A stretch of 19,265 nucleotides of DNA, from assembly GCA_048204295.1 (NCBI GenBank), contig DBFBLF010000083.1, forward strand, positions 1 through 19,265, in the 5' to 3' direction. Position 1 is the first letter of the stretch; the number at the start of each line of letters is the position of its first letter. The notes under the pieces were generated by a model. It did no database searches. It was given only the letters and a program-made list of their open reading frames with translations, and was not told the DNA's origin. Origin of the DNA: Metaruminococcus_A sp900762715. Its GTDB lineage: Bacteria > Bacillota > Clostridia > Oscillospirales > Ruminococcaceae. The position numbers and the translations under genes are program-made. Shown one piece after another: positions 1 through 7,692 of this stretch.

Positions 1-3
1 GTG

Positions 4-78
4 TGGAGCTACTGGTCGGATTTGAACCGACGACCTGCTCATTACGAGTGAGCTGCTCTACCCCTGAGCCACAGTAGC
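4..78 (-). tRNA. tRNA-Thr (anticodon CGU)
   Basis: A complete cloverleaf reads on the minus strand. The acceptor stem GCTACTG (78-72) pairs with CAGTAGC (14-8). The anticodon stem GCTCA/TGAGC encloses the loop CTCGTAA, whose anticodon is CGT (plus 44-46). The T-arm is GTCGG-TTCAAAT-CCGAC. A 3' TCCA shows that CCA is encoded. The anticodon CGU reads the threonine codon ACG. The gene lies about 76 nt downstream of a strong minus-strand promoter. The RNA between promoter and tRNA is itself structured and is described separately. Confidence 0.95.
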
Positions 79-79
79 T

Positions 80-154
80 TATAAAAATCAACGATCATGA
101 CCTTCGGGTTATGAGCCCGACGAGCCGCCTGTTTCCAGACATCCTGAAGTTGAC
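80..154 (-). ncRNA. Candidate structured RNA with initiator-tRNA anticodon arm
   Basis: Plus 99-125, read on the minus strand, matches the 3' D-arm, anticodon arm and variable loop of bacterial tRNA-fMet as I remember it, including the hairpin UCGGG-CUCAUAA-CCCGA with a CAU anticodon. The flanks are not tRNA-like: there is no T-arm or CCA end. The segment still folds as a unit. GUCAAC (154-149) pairs with GUUGAU (92-87), GUCUG-GAAA-CAGGC forms a tetraloop hairpin (140-127), and a U-rich run follows the closing stem. The predicted transcription start from the promoter at 161-189 falls at the first base of the closing stem. It may be a small RNA or tRNA mimic, a decayed tRNA-fMet, or an integration scar. 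The function is unknown and the fold is by eye only. Confidence 0.35.
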
Positions 155-160
155 TTATAT

Positions 161-189
161 ATTATACATGATAGTGCCCGCAAAATCAA
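161..189 (-). promoter_or_regulatory. Sigma-A promoter for structured RNA and tRNA-Thr
   Basis: On the minus strand TTGATT (189-184) and a perfect TATAAT (166-161) are separated by exactly 17 bp. The start site should fall near 154, just ahead of the structured RNA and tRNA-Thr. No terminator stronger than a U-rich run separates the RNA from the tRNA, so a single precursor is possible. Confidence 0.7.
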
Positions 190-450
190 GACTCAGTTTA
201 AAAAGTTCACCTCATTTTTTAAGTTGCCTGGGCAGAACTCTCTTTTGGTACAACTTATGCAATTTTAAGAATATTTTTCTTTGCAATATTTTCTCTGTAT
301 AGTAACGCTGTTACATCATACGTTTATATTCCGTGACGTCAAAACAAGACGTCAATACTTACTCACATCACAGACGGATACTTCCTGCTTAAACCTTAGG
401 TGTCGTAGATTACATGTATCCATTTGCGGCGGCTAAAAAACCAGTAAAAC
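190..450. other. AT-rich intergenic region with two inverted repeats
   Basis: No convincing gene was found here. Two small inverted repeats are visible: GTAAC-gct-GTTAC at 302-314, and TGACGTC-aaaacaa-GACGTCA at 334-354. The second could be an operator or a hairpin. A 63-residue plus-strand open frame over 111-302 has no ribosome binding site, overlaps the tRNA-like RNA and was not accepted. The region separates the tRNA promoter, which reads left, from the 3' end of the GGGtGRT operon, which also reads left. Confidence 0.5.
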
Positions 451-486
451 AAAAAGCTCTTGATGCAAAGACATCAAGAGCTTTTT
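451..486 (-). terminator. Intrinsic terminator of the GGGtGRT operon
   Basis: A perfect 15-bp inverted repeat (451-465 with 472-486) surrounds a 6-nt loop. The stem carries A-run and T-run ends on both sides, so it can work in either direction. It lies 26 bp beyond the stop codon of the minus-strand GGGtGRT gene, the only gene directed at it. Confidence 0.85.
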
Positions 487-512
487 GTTTGTTTCATACG
501 AAACTTTGCAGC

Positions 513-1511
513 TTATCTGTTCGCTTCTTCAACCGCGACCGCGCAGGCAACAGTAGCGCCAACCATCGGGTTGTTGCCCATGCCGATCAAGCCCATCATT
601 TCTACGTGGGCTGGAACAGAAGAGGAACCGGCAAACTGAGCGTCACCATGCATACGGCCCATAGAGTCGGTCAGGCCGTAAGAAGCCGGACCAGCGCCCA
701 TGTTGTCCGGATGCAGGGTACGGCCGGTGCCGCCGCCGGAAGCAACAGAGAAGTATTTTACGCCGTTCTCCATCGCCCATTTTTTATAAGTACCAGCGAC
801 AAGATGCTGGAAACGAACCGGATTTGTGGAGTTACCGGTGATAGAAACATCTACTTTCTCAAGCTTCATAACCGCAACGCCTTCCAGAACATCGTTCGCG
901 CCATAGCAGCGAACTTTGGACTTCTCACCGCTGGAGAAAGATACTTCACGGACAATCTTCAGCTCGCCGGTGTAGAAATCATAATCAGTTTCAACATAAG
1001 TAAAGCCGTTAATTCTGGAAATGATGTAAGCGGCGTCTTTGCCAAGGCCATTCAGAATAACACGAAGCGGGCTTTTTCTGGCTTTGTTGGCAGTACGGGC
1101 AATACCGATAGCGCCTTCCGCAGCCGCAAAGGATTCATGGCCTGCGAGGAAGCAGAAACAATCAGTCTCTTCGCGGAGGAGCATAGCGCCGAGGTTGCCG
1201 TGGCCCTGTCCAACGTCGCGCTGCTCTGCAACAGAACCCGGAACGCAGAACGCCTGAAGGCCGATACCAATCGCCTCAGCAGCGTCAGCGGCAACTTTAA
1301 TACCTTTTTTGAGCGCAACAGCAGTGCCGAGGGTATAGGCCCAAACCGCGTTTTCAAACGCAATCGGCTGTACGCCTTTTATAATTTCATCTACGTTAAT
1401 GCCCTTTGACAAGCACAAATCCCTTGCATCTTCGAGGGTGGCGAAGCCATACTCGGCAAGACATTTCTCAATTTTAGGCATTCTTCTCTCTTTTCCTTCA
1501 AACTGTGCCAT
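513..1511 (-). CDS. GGGtGRT family protein
   Basis: The product is 332 residues long and carries the family's name motif GGGTGRT at about residues 259-265, followed by a glycine-rich stretch (HPDNMGAGPASYG). I recognise it as the Pfam GGGtGRT family, whose biochemical role is not established as far as I know. It is probably cytoplasmic: there is no signal peptide and no clear membrane helix. Cysteines lie near residues 17, 33, 89, 118, 120 and 202; the CFC at 118-120 is a possible metal or cluster ligand (inference). I chose the ATG at 1511 over an upstream ATG six codons earlier because AGGAGG sits 7 nt before it. The gene follows the NifU-like gene after 18 bp, so the two are very likely co-transcribed and functionally coupled, and it is followed by a strong terminator. 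Confidence 0.85.
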   Translation of the reverse strand: MAQFEGKERRMPKIEKCLAEYGFATLEDARDLCLSKGINVDEIIKGVQPIAFENAVWAYTLGTAVALKKGIKVAADAAEAIGIGLQAFCVPGSVAEQRDVGQGHGNLGAMLLREETDCFCFLAGHESFAAAEGAIGIARTANKARKSPLRVILNGLGKDAAYIISRINGFTYVETDYDFYTGELKIVREVSFSSGEKSKVRCYGANDVLEGVAVMKLEKVDVSITGNSTNPVRFQHLVAGTYKKWAMENGVKYFSVASGGGTGRTLHPDNMGAGPASYGLTDSMGRMHGDAQFAGSSSVPAHVEMMGLIGMGNNPMVGATVACAVAVEEANR

Positions 1512-1529
1512 CAACTTATCCTCCTTCAA

Positions 1530-2222
1530 TTATTCTTCACGAGGATCGACATATTTGGCAGCTTCGTCATAGCGGCCATATGTACCGATATTGTTCTCGT
1601 ACGCGGTAGTCGGGTCAACGCCGTGGCGGATATCCTCCAGCATTTTGCCGAGTTTTACGAACTTGTAGCCGATCGCTTCGCCGTTTTCGTCCACACCCAT
1701 AGAAAGGACATAGCCCTCGGCAAGCTCAAGGTAACGCACGCCCTTATCTTTGGTGCTGAACATGGTTCCAACCTGGGAACGCAGGCCCTTGCCAAGGTCT
1801 TCCAAGCCGGCGCCGATCGGAAGTCCGCCTTCGGAGAATGCGGTCTGGGAACGGCCGTAAGCCAGCTGTTTGAAGATTTCACGCATCGCAACGTTGATCG
1901 CATCGCAGACAAGGTCGGTATTGAGAGCTTCCAGCATGGTTTTGCCCGGCAGAATCTCAGCAGCCATCGCTGCAGAGTGGGTCATACCGGAACAGCCAAG
2001 GGTCTCAACCATAGCTTCTTCAATGATACCGTCTTTTACGTTCAGGGTAAGCTTACAGGTGCCCTGCTGCGGCGCACACCAGCCCACACCGTGGGACAGG
2101 CCGGAAATATCCTTTATTTCATACGCTTTTACCCATTTGCCCTCTTCCGGAATCGGCGCGGGGCCGTGATGCGGGCCTTTTGTCAGAACGCACATTTTCT
2201 CAACTTCATGAGAATAGTTCAT
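1530..2222 (-). CDS. NifU/IscU-like iron-sulfur cluster assembly scaffold protein
   Basis: The product is 230 residues long. Its N-terminal half resembles IscU/NifU scaffolds. Candidate ligands are Cys49, Cys56, Cys77 and Cys106, and the segment LGCSGMTHSAAMAAEIL (about 76-91) resembles the GC-x-x-S-x-A signature of IscU. Scaffolds of this family hold a nascent Fe-S cluster and pass it to client proteins. The C-terminal half (about 130-230) is specific to the version that travels with GGGtGRT proteins. The start at 2222 is set by AGGAG 8 nt upstream; an in-frame extension to 2258 has no ribosome binding site. It is the first gene of a two-gene operon. I infer that the GGGtGRT protein is its dedicated client or partner. 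No cysteine desulfurase is nearby. Confidence 0.8.
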   Translation of the reverse strand: MNYSHEVEKMCVLTKGPHHGPAPIPEEGKWVKAYEIKDISGLSHGVGWCAPQQGTCKLTLNVKDGIIEEAMVETLGCSGMTHSAAMAAEILPGKTMLEALNTDLVCDAINVAMREIFKQLAYGRSQTAFSEGGLPIGAGLEDLGKGLRSQVGTMFSTKDKGVRYLELAEGYVLSMGVDENGEAIGYKFVKLGKMLEDIRHGVDPTTAYENNIGTYGRYDEAAKYVDPREE

Positions 2223-2275
2223 ATAAATGCTCCTTTCGGTTTTGCTATTGTCTGCCAACAGTACATACAGTTGTT

Positions 2276-2304
2276 ATTATACTCGAATTTTTGGGGAAAC
2301 GCAA
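2276..2304 (-). promoter_or_regulatory. Sigma-A promoter of the NifU-like/GGGtGRT operon
   Basis: On the minus strand TTGCGT (2304-2299) and TATAAT (2281-2276) are 17 bp apart. This leaves a leader of about 45 nt before the start codon at 2222. It diverges from the secA promoter. Confidence 0.65.
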
Positions 2305-2417
2305 GAGTTTTGACGTGTAATCTTTCCTTTTTGTGAAAATATAGACAATCCCTCCAGGCATCCGGCACTCTTTATTTGTTGTTCACAAATATATTACAGA
2401 ATCCACCCTGTGATTGT

Positions 2418-2446
2418 TTGACTTTTGACAGGGAAACCTTTAAAAT
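2418..2446 (+). promoter_or_regulatory. Sigma-A promoter of the secA-pheA operon
   Basis: TTGACT (2418-2423) and TAAAAT (2441-2446) are separated by 17 bp, about 56 nt ahead of the secA start. Upstream lies a small inverted repeat ATTTGT-tgttc-ACAAAT (2374-2390) that could be an operator; its role is unknown. Confidence 0.6.
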
Positions 2447-2502
2447 ATAGAGTGATATATTATTGGAGCCGGACGGCTTAGTAAAAACATGAGGTGAACC
2501 AG

Positions 2503-5250
2503 ATGGGGATTCTTGATAAAATTATCGGCACATACTCAACCCGGGAAATGAAGCGGATCAAACCGATTATGGAGCAGGTGCTCGACCTGGAACATATTTA
2601 CTCGGAAATGAGCGACGCCGAACTGAAATCGCAGACCAACATTCTGCGTCACCGCTATGAAGAGGGCGCGAGCCTCGACCTGCTTTTGCCGGAAGCCTTC
2701 GCCACCTGCCGGGAAGCGGCTTGGCGCGTGCTTGGAATGAAGCATTTCCCGGTGCAGATCATCGGCGGTATTGTTCTCCATCAGGGTCGGATTTCCGAAA
2801 TGAAAACCGGTGAAGGCAAAACGCTGGTCTCCACCCTCCCCGCCTACCTGAACGCCCTTACCGGAAAAGGCGTGCATATTGTTACCGTTAACGACTACCT
2901 TGCCACCCGTGACTCGGAATGGATGGGCAAGGTTTACAATTTCCTGGGGCTTACCGTCGGCCTGATTGTCCACGATATGGACAACGACAAGCGCCGTGCC
3001 GCCTACAACTGTGACATTACCTACGGTACTAACAACGAACTTGGGTTCGACTACCTGCGGGATAACATGGTCATCTATAAAGAAAACAAGGTTCAGCGGG
3101 GCTTCCACTACGCAATTGTCGACGAAGTCGACTCCATTTTGATTGACGAGGCCCGTACCCCATTAATTATTTCCGGCCAGGGGGACAAGTCCACCGAGCT
3201 TTACAACGTAGCGGACAACTTTGCAAAACGCCTGAAAGTTTTCAAGGTTACGGAGCTCGACGACAAAGAAGAGATCGACGAGAATATTGACGCAGATTAT
3301 ATTGTTGACGAAAAGGCCAAAACCGCTACCCTCACCCCTCGCGGTGTTAAAAAAGCGGAGGAATTTTTCCACGTTGAAAATCTGATGGACGCGGATAATA
3401 TGACGGTCCTCCACCACATCAATCAGGCGATCCGCGCCTACGGCATCATGCACCGGGACGTTGATTATGTCGTAAAAGACGGCGAAGTTATTATTGTTGA
3501 CGAGTTCACTGGACGTTTAATGATGGGGCGCCGCTACAACGAAGGCTTACATCAGGCAATTGAGGCCAAGGAAGGCGTCAACGTCATGCGGGAATCCAAA
3601 ACGCTGGCCACCATTACCTTTCAGAACTTTTTCCGGTTGTATGAAAAGCTTTCCGGTATGACTGGTACCGCCATGACGGAGGAAAATGAATTCCGTGAGA
3701 TTTACAAGCTCGACGTCATCGAGATTCCAACTAATAAGCCCGTTATCAGAAAAGATAATCCGGATGTCATTTATAAAACGGAAAATGCAAAATTCAACGC
3801 GGTCATCAAGCAGATTACGGAATGCCATGAAAAAGGGCAGCCGGTTCTGGTCGGCACCGTTTCAATCGACAAATCCGAACACCTGAGCAGCATGCTTAAA
3901 CGCAAAGGAATTAAGCACGAGGTTCTCAACGCGAAGTATCATGAAAAAGAGGCGGAGATCATCGCGCAGGCGGGTAAAAAAGGCGCTGTCACCATTGCCA
4001 CCAATATGGCGGGGCGCGGTACCGATATCGCATTAGGAGGCAACCCGGAATACCTTGCCAAACACGATATGCGCAAGCAGGGTTATACCGACGAGATGAT
4101 TGCACAGGCCACCAGTTTCTCCGAAACTGACGACGATGAAATTCTCAATGCCCGTAAAGTCTACCAGGACCTCAATGCCAAATATAAAGAAGAGATTAAA
4201 CCGGAAGCGGAAGCAGTTAAAGAGGCAGGCGGCCTTTTTATCCTCGGCACCGAGCGTCATGAATCCCGCCGGATTGACAACCAGCTGCGCGGCCGTTCAG
4301 GCCGTCAGGGCGATCCGGGCGAAAGCCGGTTTTTCCTCTCCGCTGAGGATGATCTGATGCGGTTGTTCGGCGGCGAACGGATTCAAAACCTGATGAACGC
4401 CCTGAATATCGACGAAGACCAGCCGATTGAAAACCGGATGCTCAGCAACTCGATTGAAAGCGCCCAGCGCCGGGTTGAGGGCCGGAACTTCTCTATCCGT
4501 AAAAACGTTCTCCAGTACGACGACGTCATGAACCGCCAGCGTGAAATCATTTACGGGCAGCGTGCCAAAGTTCTCAACGGCGAAGATATCCACGAATTTA
4601 TTCTTTCGATGATTAAAGATACAATCGCTGAAACAGTCAATCAGTATCTGCCGGACAGCGAAGTCCACGACAACTGGAACATTACCGGACTGCGCGATCA
4701 TTACATGGGATATTTGACTGGGCCGAATGATTTGAACTATACAGTCCACGAGCTTGCGGATATGGAAAAAGCCGATATTACCGCCCAGCTTACCGACAAG
4801 GCAATGGAGCTCTACGAAAGCCGTGAAAAACTGTTTGGGTCCGAGCTTCTTCGGGAGCTTGAGCGGGTCATCCTGCTCAAGACAGTCGATACCAAGTGGA
4901 TTGATCACATTGACGCAATGGATGAGCTCCGCCGCGGGATTTCCCTGCGGGCTTACGGCCAGCGCGATCCGGTTGTCGAATATCGGCTTGAAGGCTTTGA
5001 TATGTTCGACGCGATGGTAGAATCCATCCGCGCAGACACCGTCCGCCTCCTGCTGACTGTCCAGATCAAGTCGAGCGAGGAACCAAAGCGGGAGCAGGTT
5101 GCGAAACCGACCGCTGTCTCTTTGGGCGGCGGCGATAAAACAATAAAAAAACAGCCGGTCAAGAAGCAGAAAATAGGCCGAAATGATCCCTGCCCATGTG
5201 GCAGCGGCAAAAAATACAAAAAGTGCTGCGGCCTGCACGAAAACGATTAA
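2503..5250 (+). CDS. secA: Protein translocase ATPase SecA
   Basis: SecA is the motor ATPase that drives preproteins through the SecYEG channel at the membrane. The 915-residue product has the family's usual length and domain order. Walker A (TGEGKT, 102-107) follows the motif GGIVLHQGRISEMKTGEGKT. The DEAD-like Walker B is VDEVDSILIDEARTP. Next come the preprotein-binding and second nucleotide-binding domains (IATNMAGRGTDIALGG and an RGRSGRQGDPGESRF arginine-finger segment), the helical scaffold, and a C-terminal zinc-binding tail (CPCGSGKKYKKCC) typical of SecB-type binding tails. I chose the ATG at 2503 because AGGTGA lies 6 nt before it; a GTG three codons upstream lies inside that ribosome binding site. 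Its stop is 13 bp from pheA, an unusual partner: in many Firmicutes prfB follows secA. Confidence 0.97.
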   Translation: MGILDKIIGTYSTREMKRIKPIMEQVLDLEHIYSEMSDAELKSQTNILRHRYEEGASLDLLLPEAFATCREAAWRVLGMKHFPVQIIGGIVLHQGRISEMKTGEGKTLVSTLPAYLNALTGKGVHIVTVNDYLATRDSEWMGKVYNFLGLTVGLIVHDMDNDKRRAAYNCDITYGTNNELGFDYLRDNMVIYKENKVQRGFHYAIVDEVDSILIDEARTPLIISGQGDKSTELYNVADNFAKRLKVFKVTELDDKEEIDENIDADYIVDEKAKTATLTPRGVKKAEEFFHVENLMDADNMTVLHHINQAIRAYGIMHRDVDYVVKDGEVIIVDEFTGRLMMGRRYNEGLHQAIEAKEGVNVMRESKTLATITFQNFFRLYEKLSGMTGTAMTEENEFREIYKLDVIEIPTNKPVIRKDNPDVIYKTENAKFNAVIKQITECHEKGQPVLVGTVSIDKSEHLSSMLKRKGIKHEVLNAKYHEKEAEIIAQAGKKGAVTIATNMAGRGTDIALGGNPEYLAKHDMRKQGYTDEMIAQATSFSETDDDEILNARKVYQDLNAKYKEEIKPEAEAVKEAGGLFILGTERHESRRIDNQLRGRSGRQGDPGESRFFLSAEDDLMRLFGGERIQNLMNALNIDEDQPIENRMLSNSIESAQRRVEGRNFSIRKNVLQYDDVMNRQREIIYGQRAKVLNGEDIHEFILSMIKDTIAETVNQYLPDSEVHDNWNITGLRDHYMGYLTGPNDLNYTVHELADMEKADITAQLTDKAMELYESREKLFGSELLRELERVILLKTVDTKWIDHIDAMDELRRGISLRAYGQRDPVVEYRLEGFDMFDAMVESIRADTVRLLLTVQIKSSEEPKREQVAKPTAVSLGGGDKTIKKQPVKKQKIGRNDPCPCGSGKKYKKCCGLHEND

Positions 5251-5263
5251 TTGAGGGGGTACA

Positions 5264-6403
5264 ATGGATTTAACTTCACTCAGAGGTGAAATCGACCGGA
5301 TTGACCAAGAGCTCCTTGCCCTGTTTGAGGAACGGATGGACATTGTCCGGGAGGTTGCACAGTATAAAAAAGAACAGGGCCTGCCAATTTTTCATCCGGA
5401 GCGGGAGCAGCAGGTACTGGACCGGGCGGCCGGCCGGGCAAAGAAGCCTTATAAAACCGATGCCCGTGTCCTTTTCACCACCTTAATGGAACTTTCAAAG
5501 TTCCACCAGAAAATACAGATATCTGAACCGGGGCCGGTTGCCCTGCGGATTAAAGAAGCTTTGCAAAAACAGCCGAGCCGTTTTTCACGGCCTAAAATTG
5601 CCTGCCAAGGAACGCAGGGCGCTTATTCCCACATTGCGGCAGAAACGCTTTTCCCGGATGGCGAGATTACGTTTACGCAGGAATTTGAAGATGTTTTCAA
5701 AGCTGTGGAAGACGGCAGCGTCGACTGCGGCCTGCTTCCAATTGACAACTCAAACGCAGGTTCGGTCACAGCTGTCTATACCCTGATGAAAAAATATGAT
5801 TTTTATATCAACCACGGGATTAAAGTAAAAGTTGACCACTGTCTCGCGGCAAGGCCGGGCGTCTCCATGGAACAGATCAAACAGGTGTATTCGCATGAAC
5901 AAGCACTCCGCCAGTGCTCTGCTTTTTTCGAACGGAACCCCGCCTGCGAACCATGCGAGTTCCTCAACACCGCACTGGCGGCAGAATATGTAAGCAGACT
6001 GGACGAACCTGCCGCGGCAATCTGTTCTTCAAAATCGGCAGAACTTTACGGCCTAACTATCCTTGAAAAAGGCATTCAGAACACTGGGGAAAATTACACC
6101 AGATTTATGTGTATTTCCAAAACGATGCAGCTGCATGAAGAAGCAGATATGGTTTCAATTGCGGTTGCAATTTCCAATCAGCCCGGCAGCCTTTACAAGC
6201 TTCTGACCGCCTTTGCTGCAGCCGAAGTGGATTTGACAAAAATAGAGTCAAAACCAATGGGCACTAAAAATTTTGATGTTATTTTCTATATTGACTTTTT
6301 GGGGAATCTCCGTTCCCCGGAAATTTATCACCTGATTAACAATTTGTCGGGAGAGTTCAAGTATTTTAAATTTTTAGGCAATTACCCTGAAATTGAAGGA
6401 TAG
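5264..6403 (+). CDS. pheA: Bifunctional chorismate mutase/prephenate dehydratase (P-protein)
   Basis: The product (379 residues) converts chorismate to prephenate and then to phenylpyruvate for phenylalanine synthesis. Residues 1-85 are an AroQ-type chorismate mutase; Arg7, Arg24, Lys35, Arg47 and Glu48 align with the active-site set of the E. coli P-protein. Residues about 112-285 are the prephenate dehydratase domain, beginning KIACQGTQGAYSH and containing the catalytic-type motif NYTRF (278-282). Residues about 297-375 form an ACT domain for feedback by phenylalanine. Its ESKP (329-332) replaces the usual ESRP, and GSLY stands where E. coli has GALV, so effector response may differ (inference). 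A strong AGGGGG site precedes the ATG. The 13-bp gap after secA and the 12-bp gap before the next gene indicate an operon. Confidence 0.95.
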   Translation: MDLTSLRGEIDRIDQELLALFEERMDIVREVAQYKKEQGLPIFHPEREQQVLDRAAGRAKKPYKTDARVLFTTLMELSKFHQKIQISEPGPVALRIKEALQKQPSRFSRPKIACQGTQGAYSHIAAETLFPDGEITFTQEFEDVFKAVEDGSVDCGLLPIDNSNAGSVTAVYTLMKKYDFYINHGIKVKVDHCLAARPGVSMEQIKQVYSHEQALRQCSAFFERNPACEPCEFLNTALAAEYVSRLDEPAAAICSSKSAELYGLTILEKGIQNTGENYTRFMCISKTMQLHEEADMVSIAVAISNQPGSLYKLLTAFAAAEVDLTKIESKPMGTKNFDVIFYIDFLGNLRSPEIYHLINNLSGEFKYFKFLGNYPEIEG

Positions 6404-6415
6404 GAAGTAAAAAAC

Positions 6416-6796
6416 ATGAACCTGCATATCTTTGGTGAAAAACCTACCTTTATCCCGGATCCGAACGATGCAAAAGAAAATAAATATCTCTGCATCCTCA
6501 GCTACCTCAGTATTCTGTTTGTCATACCGCTAATTGTCAAACCCAATTCGCGGTACGTCAAGTACCATTCAAACCAGGGATTAATCCTGTTTATCTTCGA
6601 AATCGCAGTAGGGTTTGTTACCTCAATCCTTTCTTTTGTTTTCGGGATCGTTCACCTGGGGTTTATCGCATGGCCGATTAATTTTGCACTACATATCGCA
6701 ACCCTGTTTTTAATGATTTACGGAATTCTTTCAACCTGCAGCGGATACATCCGTCCCCTGCCGGTGATCGGCGATCTTTTTGTGGCAATTAAATAG
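6416..6796 (+). CDS. Small multi-span membrane protein (DUF4870/Tic20-like)
   Basis: This 126-residue protein has a polar N-terminus (about 25 residues) followed by about four hydrophobic segments at roughly 27-43, 55-80, 82-100 and 101-115. The segment RYVKYHSNQGLILFI between the first two spans resembles the conserved H-x-x-Q-x region of DUF4870/Tic20-like small membrane proteins, a family without a firm function. The start is supported by AGGAAG about 8 nt upstream. It is the last gene of the secA-pheA operon and is followed by a strong terminator. Functional linkage to secretion or phenylalanine synthesis is not shown. Confidence 0.75.
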   Translation: MNLHIFGEKPTFIPDPNDAKENKYLCILSYLSILFVIPLIVKPNSRYVKYHSNQGLILFIFEIAVGFVTSILSFVFGIVHLGFIAWPINFALHIATLFLMIYGILSTCSGYIRPLPVIGDLFVAIK

Positions 6797-6809
6797 CAAC
6801 CGTCCATTT

Positions 6810-6848
6810 GGCGCATTTTAACTTTTTCAGGTTAAAATGCGCCTTTTT
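6810..6848 (+). terminator. Intrinsic terminator of the secA-pheA operon
   Basis: A perfect 13-bp stem (6810-6822 with 6831-6843) with an 8-nt loop is followed by five T residues. It lies just beyond the stop codon of the small membrane protein. The roughly 110 bp between this and the converging terminator at 6960 hold nothing I recognise. Confidence 0.88.
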
Positions 6849-6959
6849 CAAAAAGAGAATGCGTTATCAAATTTCATTAATCCGTTTACCGACTATAGTG
6901 CCCGGTCCAAATTCATACCAAGGCAAGTGTCAATCATCAATTAAAAAAAGCGCACATAC

Positions 6960-6991
6960 AAAAAGCCTCTGCCATATGGCAGAGGCTTTTT
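6960..6991 (-). terminator. Intrinsic terminator of the araB-araD-tal operon
   Basis: A perfect 14-bp inverted repeat (6960-6973 with 6978-6991) flanks the tetranucleotide ATAT, with A-run and T-run ends. It sits 12 bp past the transaldolase stop on the minus strand and could act in both directions between the converging operons. Confidence 0.85.
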
Positions 6992-7003
6992 CATTCACAG
7001 AAA

Positions 7004-7651
7004 CTATTTCTTCGGAACGCCTTCCCAGTCTTTGAGGAAACGCTCGATACCAGCAGTGGTCAGCGGATGGCCGATCATTTGTTTGATAACGCCAAACGGG
7101 ATGGTTGCAATATCACAACCAGCTTTCGCAGCGTTAATTACATGGATCGGATTGCGGATAGAAGCGGCAATAATCTCAGTTTTGATTTCATGAACCGCAA
7201 AAATCTGCGCGATATCCTCAATCAGGATCATGCCATCGGAACCGATATCATCCAAACGGCCGAGGAAGGGGCTGACAAAGGTAGCACCTGCTCTGGCAGC
7301 CAGAAGAGCCTGCGCCGCAGAGAAGATCAGGGTAACATTGGTTTTGATGCCCTTGGCGGTCAGCTGTTTCACAGCCTTAAGGCCTTCTGCACACATCGGG
7401 ATTTTGATAACGATATTCTTATGGATTTTCGCAAGCTCAAGAGCTTCCTCTACCATTTTCGGCGCTTCCAGGGAGATAACCTCTGCGGAAATCGGGCCGT
7501 CAACAATTTCGGTAATCTCTTTGACAACTTCAACGAAATCTCTTCCCTCTTTTGCAATCAAAGATGGATTGGTGGTAACACCACAGATGACGCCAAGGTC
7601 ATTTGCTTCTCTAATGTCATCAACATTAGCAGTATCGACGAATAATTTCAT
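7004..7651 (-). CDS. tal: Transaldolase, small FSA/TalC-like family
   Basis: The 215-residue protein belongs to the small transaldolase/fructose-6-phosphate aldolase family of class I aldolases. It begins MKLFVDTANV and contains GVTTNPSLIA (about 24-33). The Schiff-base lysine is Lys83 in NIVIKIP. Two residues separate true transaldolases from E. coli fructose-6-phosphate aldolase (FSA): where FSA has Gln59 and Tyr131, this protein has Glu57 and Phe129, the transaldolase-type pair. I therefore call it a transaldolase, moving a dihydroxyacetone unit in the non-oxidative pentose phosphate pathway. The start at 7651 is chosen because AAAGGAT precedes it and homologues begin there; an in-frame extension to 7744 runs through hairpins. 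It is last in the ara operon, where it would process pentose phosphates made by AraB and AraD. Confidence 0.88.
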   Translation of the reverse strand: MKLFVDTANVDDIREANDLGVICGVTTNPSLIAKEGRDFVEVVKEITEIVDGPISAEVISLEAPKMVEEALELAKIHKNIVIKIPMCAEGLKAVKQLTAKGIKTNVTLIFSAAQALLAARAGATFVSPFLGRLDDIGSDGMILIEDIAQIFAVHEIKTEIIAASIRNPIHVINAAKAGCDIATIPFGVIKQMIGHPLTTAGIERFLKDWEGVPKK

Positions 7652-7692
7652 AGTGGTACATCCTTTCAAAATAAATTTTATAACAAAAATCT

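Noticed and set aside
80..154. A functional second tRNA (fMet)
   Set aside because: Only the anticodon arm and its immediate flanks match; no T-arm, no tRNA-like acceptor/CCA end, so aminoacylation and initiation are not expected.
111..302. 63-residue plus-strand open frame
   Set aside because: There is no ribosome binding site, and it overlaps the promoter and structured RNA on the other strand.
414..1409. 331-residue plus-strand open frame
   Set aside because: It is antisense to the GGGtGRT gene, which has clear motifs, a ribosome binding site and an operon context.
4297..5343. 348-residue minus-strand open frame
   Set aside because: It is a shadow of secA and the start of pheA on the opposite strand with no recognisable domain.
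6808..7035. 75-residue plus-strand open frame between the converging terminators
   Set aside because: It is read through both terminator hairpins and into the antisense of tal; no start signal.
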